Shown here: positions 15,686 to 18,540 of the stretch, piece by piece
Numbering within the stretch: position 1 is the stretch's first letter
How the letters are laid out: each line of letters begins with the position of its first letter
Position numbers and translations under genes: made by a program
The notes under the pieces: model-generated
Seen by the model: the letters and a program-made list of their open reading frames with translations, nothing else
Database searches by the model: none
Told to the model about the DNA's origin: nothing
Source: Asparagopsis taxiformis
Lineage: Eukaryota > Rhodophyta > Florideophyceae > Bonnemaisoniales > Bonnemaisoniaceae
DNA length: 18,540 nucleotides
Assembly (NCBI GenBank): GCA_030407315.1
Contig: JALQPE010001451.1
Span: 1 to 18,540 of the forward strand
Reading direction: 5' to 3'

Positions 15686-17772
15686 ATGAGGATATTAACC
15701 CTGCAGTTCTCGGCTAAGGTGCATACTAACGTTGGTGAGCAGGTGTACCTGTGTGGCAATATCCCTGAGCTGGGGAACTGGGAGCCAGGGAAGGGACTGA
15801 AGCTATACACTGATACCAACATGTACCCGACATGGAGTTCTTTCCGGTTCATATACGTCAGGTACCCTATGCTCTTACCTAGGGAATCTACTCTGCTCTA
15901 ATTTAAGTTGTGCGTGGTGACTTACCATGGTCATGTGATTCGATGGGAGAGTATTCCATACAATGGTAACCGTCGGTTGATTGCTTCGATGAATATGGCT
16001 GTGTTCTTCCAGGACAGCATATAGGAGTTGCAGGTGTCCCGGATTGACCCTACTCCCCGTATCTCCTGCCGTAAGAAAACCCTGGAAATCCTGAATGTAA
16101 TAATAAGACCAACTTAGGATCTGGATAGCGACTCATCCTCGAGTAAATAATTCTGGAAGGACTACATGGAAGACGATGAGGATACACCCACCTACTATCG
16201 GAACTTCATATCGGCAATGAGGAGACTGATTGAGTCCCAAAGTGAGGAAGAAGCACCCATCAGGTTCGATGAGGCAGCCCACCCATACTCCTCCCTAATT
16301 GAACACTCAGTCCACTACCAACCAGAAAACTACTTCATCATATTCAGTTCGGGTTCAGATCGGAAGATTTTGGGGAATACATAAAAGGCGCAAAATGAGG
16401 AAACCATCGAGAACATCATATACCTGAGGGACGATGAGGCTGCAGAAACAGCATAGAAAATCAAATACCTGGCCAATGCCATAGTTTCAGGGAAGCAATA
16501 CATCTTGGTGGCACACATCTACCTGAAGAGTCAGAAAATATCAGGGTGTGAGACCTTCCTGAGGATGCACCTGCAATGGAAGACAGTCATCCACATCCCC
16601 AAGGACCTAATAAGGGAGTCACTCAAAGTTATTGAGTTTGGAGTCAATATGATAGTCCTGGAAGATTAAGTCTCCCTCAAATAAGTATTTGCACTGCTCA
16701 ATGCCTAAGGGTACAGGATCAGATGGTCAAACCATTGCTCTATGTGTTAGAGTTGAACCATTACAGGCAGACATACATCTACTGTTCGACCTGCACTCAT
16801 GAGGAGTTCATTGAGGATGTCAAAGTGTCACAATAGGGGTATGGTGATCGTATCAAGAAGATCAACGAACTGCTGATGATGAACCCTCACTTCCCTACCC
16901 AGATAGGTCTGATGAAGAAGCTGACTGACAGTTAGAGGAACATCTTCCATAGAGTTAAGTATGGGAAAAGGGTGATAGTCCTGACCACGGACAGCATTAA
17001 GGCGGTCTCCCAGAAAGTGATCAATCTACTGATCAACATTGCAGGGAGGAGGAACCACTAAGTGTACATCATCCAGGAGGACAAACTCACAGGCATAGAG
17101 AAACACATACCCATCACGAGCAGGGATAGGATGCTGGTGATCAATTCGGGAGGAGAAATATATGCCAGTGGGGAAAGGACACCCACCCTATACGAGAACC
17201 TGTCACTCAGTCCCAGGAGAATACAGGAAATGTATGACACCATCATCAAAGCAGTAGGAGCAGACAGTCACTGCCAAATCAAAACCACCAAGAAAAACAC
17301 ACTACTCATAGAATTCACAGCAGACGAAATAGGGCAGTGTGTCAGGAAGTTTATCACAGACTCCATAGTCGACATGAACATCAAGTCACTGGTTAAACTG
17401 ATCATCATCAACAAAGACGAACCCAACACAATCGAAATCAAACCCTTCTGCACTAGCACCGACTTCTACCTGAAATCAATAGTCAATGGGACATTTAAGG
17501 TCGAAAGTTACAGCAAGAATCCTATTCTGTGCATCGACTACCACTCAGAAGAGAGATCTCTTAACATCATATAGAAAATACTCAAGACAGTAGACAGTGT
17601 CATCTATCAAGGGTTCTATTGCGAGAAGAAGGAATCATCATACACTAATTTCTGCAGGCCCATGATCACTGAAAGCAATTTGTGCATTCTGTTGTAGACA
17701 TTAATCGAAGAGTCTCAAAATGCTCCTTGGTTGCGGTCTCCTTCGAACAATACCGAAACAGATGTCGAATGA
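15686..17772 (+). CDS. CBM20 starch-binding domain protein with TPS/TPP-like C-terminal region
   Basis: From ATG 15686 the protein opens with a CBM20 starch-binding domain (about 1-100): LTLQFSAKVHTNVGEQVYLCGNIPELGNW, YPTWSS, and after a 21-nt intron LQFKLCVV...GHVIRWE. CBM20 domains bind alpha-glucans and are joined to amylases, laforin, glucan dikinases and, in some protists, trehalose-phosphate synthases. The remaining ~570 residues were not recognised with confidence. A segment with GKRVIVLTTDSIKAVSQKV followed by VYIIQED, and a later LVINSGGEIYASGE, recall TPS and TPP blocks but lack clear catalytic motifs. The frame changes between 16685 and about 16745: a 32-nt GTA...CAG intron (16685-16716) restores it and gives 677 residues, otherwise one indel is needed. 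Upstream TGA at 15659 supports the start. Stop TGA 17770-17772. A glycogen/paramylon-like storage-glucan role is inferred from CBM20 only. Confidence 0.65.
15862..15882 (+). other. Probable intron 1 of the CBM20 gene (21 nt)
   Basis: Starts GTACCC and ends CCTAG, length a multiple of three and without a stop. Removal gives YVRESTLLQFKLCVV, a better CBM20 core than the unspliced version, which inserts YPMLLPR. The evidence is domain fit plus the shared GTA...YAG pattern, not a frame change. Confidence 0.65.
16685..16716 (+). other. Candidate intron 2 of the CBM20 gene (32 nt)
   Basis: Starts GTATTTGC and ends GTACAG. It is the GTA...YAG pair in this region whose length moves the upstream frame into the downstream one. 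It is longer than the other introns (20-23 nt), so a one-base error nearby is the competing explanation. Confidence 0.4.
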
Positions 17773-18159
17773 TTTTTCAAGTTTCCATTATATTTACCTT
17801 TTCCTAGAGTTTTTGAGATTAATTTTATTGGGTCGATCAGATAATATCTTTAATAGTGAGACAGTCGATTGAGAATATCGTTTTCATCTCCTGAAAACGA
17901 CACGGTTGCTTAGACTGTTCAAAAGAACTGTTCTAGCTACGATAATAGTATCTGATCAAGCCTATATCTAGGGGAGACTTATTAATGCTCCGGGACATTG
18001 AGTTGGTTAGCTTTTTCTTTACTTAATCTATATAAAACACTTAAAATGAACGTTCATGAGATAGGAGAGAGTTATTAAGCTCCATAAATTTATGGGGAGT
18101 ATTAACTCTCTTCTATGGTTATATCAGTAATATAATCTATTGCTTATCTCCAAATCTGA
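17773..18159. other. 387-bp intergenic spacer with hairpin
   Basis: No gene supported. The sequence is A+T-rich and holds the inverted repeat listed separately. ATAATCTAT-like words occur at about 18125-18142, shortly before the next start. Confidence 0.4.
18064..18113. repeat. Imperfect inverted repeat / hairpin
   Basis: The left arm GAGAGTTATTAAGCTCCATAAA pairs with a right arm ending GGGGAGTATTAACTCTC, about 18 of 22 positions, with almost no loop around ATAAATTTAT; one or two more pairs extend outward. It sits between the CBM20 gene end and the next start, so it could be an RNA 3'-end or regulatory hairpin, or the footprint of a small mobile element. No flanking duplication was established. 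Confidence 0.6.
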
Positions 18160-18514
18160 ATGGGTGGTTGCTGCGCTCGAGACGGCTATGCAGAAACTTT
18201 GAGACTGGAAGCCCAATATATGGAAGCCTAAAGTGGGCTGAAGAGACGGATGAGCGAGTTACAGGCGAACATTGATACCGATAATGCCAAGCTCCAGGCT
18301 GTGGAAGAAGAGCTGAAAGAAGAAACTGATGGAGGAAAAGCTAAAAAGCTTACTTAGTACGACCCGATTAAAGAAGCACATTCAATCTTTAAATTTCCAA
18401 AAGAAAGAACTCAACAATGAATATTTTGCCATCCAGCAACGCTTGAATAGAATAAAGAGTGACAAAGCAACGTATGAGGCAAGAATGGCTGTCAGCAAAG
18501 TTAAGGGGATCTGA
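18160..18514 (+). CDS. Small acylation-motif coiled-coil protein with one frame break
   Basis: ATG 18160 starts MGGCCARDGY: Gly2 suits N-myristoylation and Cys4-Cys5 suit palmitoylation. The rest is heptad-rich helix (AETLRLEAQYMEAQSGLKRRMSELQ..., later RLKKHIQSLNFQKKEL, NNEYFAIQQRLNRIK), ending KVKGI and TGA at 18512-18514. The two halves are in different frames: a single extra A in the AAA run at 18323-18325 would join EEELKEE to LMEEKLKSLL and give 117 residues. GT...AG alternatives of 19 or 22 nt exist (starting at GTGGAAG), but they begin GTG and are purine-rich, unlike the introns here. A membrane-anchored coiled-coil adaptor is inferred; family unknown. No sign that it is truncated by the window edge. 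Confidence 0.6.
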
Positions 18515-18540
18515 AAATTCAAATGACAAATAAGTATTTT

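Noticed and set aside
15574..15852. Minus-strand 92-codon frame
   Set aside because: Overlaps the CBM20 first exon in antisense; no domain seen.
18301..18322. 19- or 22-nt GTG...AAG intron in the coiled-coil gene
   Set aside because: Purine-rich and starts GTG, unlike the GTA...YAG introns; one extra A at 18323-18325 is simpler, although not proven.
1..18540. tRNA, rRNA, CRISPR array, telomere repeats, transposase gene
   Set aside because: Looked for by eye on both strands (T-loop words, direct repeat arrays, CCCCAAAA/GGGGTTTT-type repeats, DDE-type motifs); none found.

Overview
The window reads as a gene-dense nuclear segment of a protist that decodes TAA and TAG as glutamine and stops only at TGA, most simply a ciliate. 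Under the standard code nearly every gene falls apart. With TAR read as Gln, long ORFs appear with recognisable domains, and all twelve assigned genes end in TGA. Seven or eight tiny introns (20-23 nt, GTA...YAG) restore conserved domains and fit a ciliate. Other lineages using the same code (some diplomonads, oxymonads, some green algae) cannot be excluded from sequence alone. No telomere repeats, tRNA, rRNA, CRISPR or transposase gene was seen.

Left part (1-5971): a complete kinesin-2 motor gene (+) converges with a minus-strand run of three genes: a RING-less TRIM-like B-box/coiled-coil/SPRY protein, a mitochondrial ribosomal protein uS17, and an NTMT1-type protein N-terminal methyltransferase. 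Gaps are 25-73 bp. The methyltransferase shares a 192-bp divergent promoter region with a DHHC palmitoyltransferase (+).

Centre (5964-13131): a two-gene unit, an EF-hand protein (-) divergent from a large cysteine-module membrane protein (+), has been duplicated in tandem. The junctions are near 5964 and 9788. In the second copy the EF-hand gene is a deleted, frameshifted remnant. The cysteine-module gene has two single-base frame breaks in homopolymers and has lost about one module. The intact copy has a signal peptide, 4 + 10 four-cysteine modules around an unassigned middle domain, a Gly-rich membrane segment and a conserved short tail.

Right part (13247-18514): a probably N-myristoylated pseudokinase-like protein (-), a small helix-turn-helix protein (-) with one intron, a CBM20 starch-binding fusion protein (+) with a C-terminal region vaguely like trehalose-phosphate synthase/phosphatase, a 387-bp spacer with a strong hairpin, and a small acylation-motif coiled-coil protein (+).

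The genes do not form a pathway. Several are typical of ciliary, membrane or surface biology (kinesin-2, DHHC, acylated proteins, cysteine-rich surface-type proteins). The best candidates for undescribed biology are the duplicated cysteine-module family and the minimal introns.
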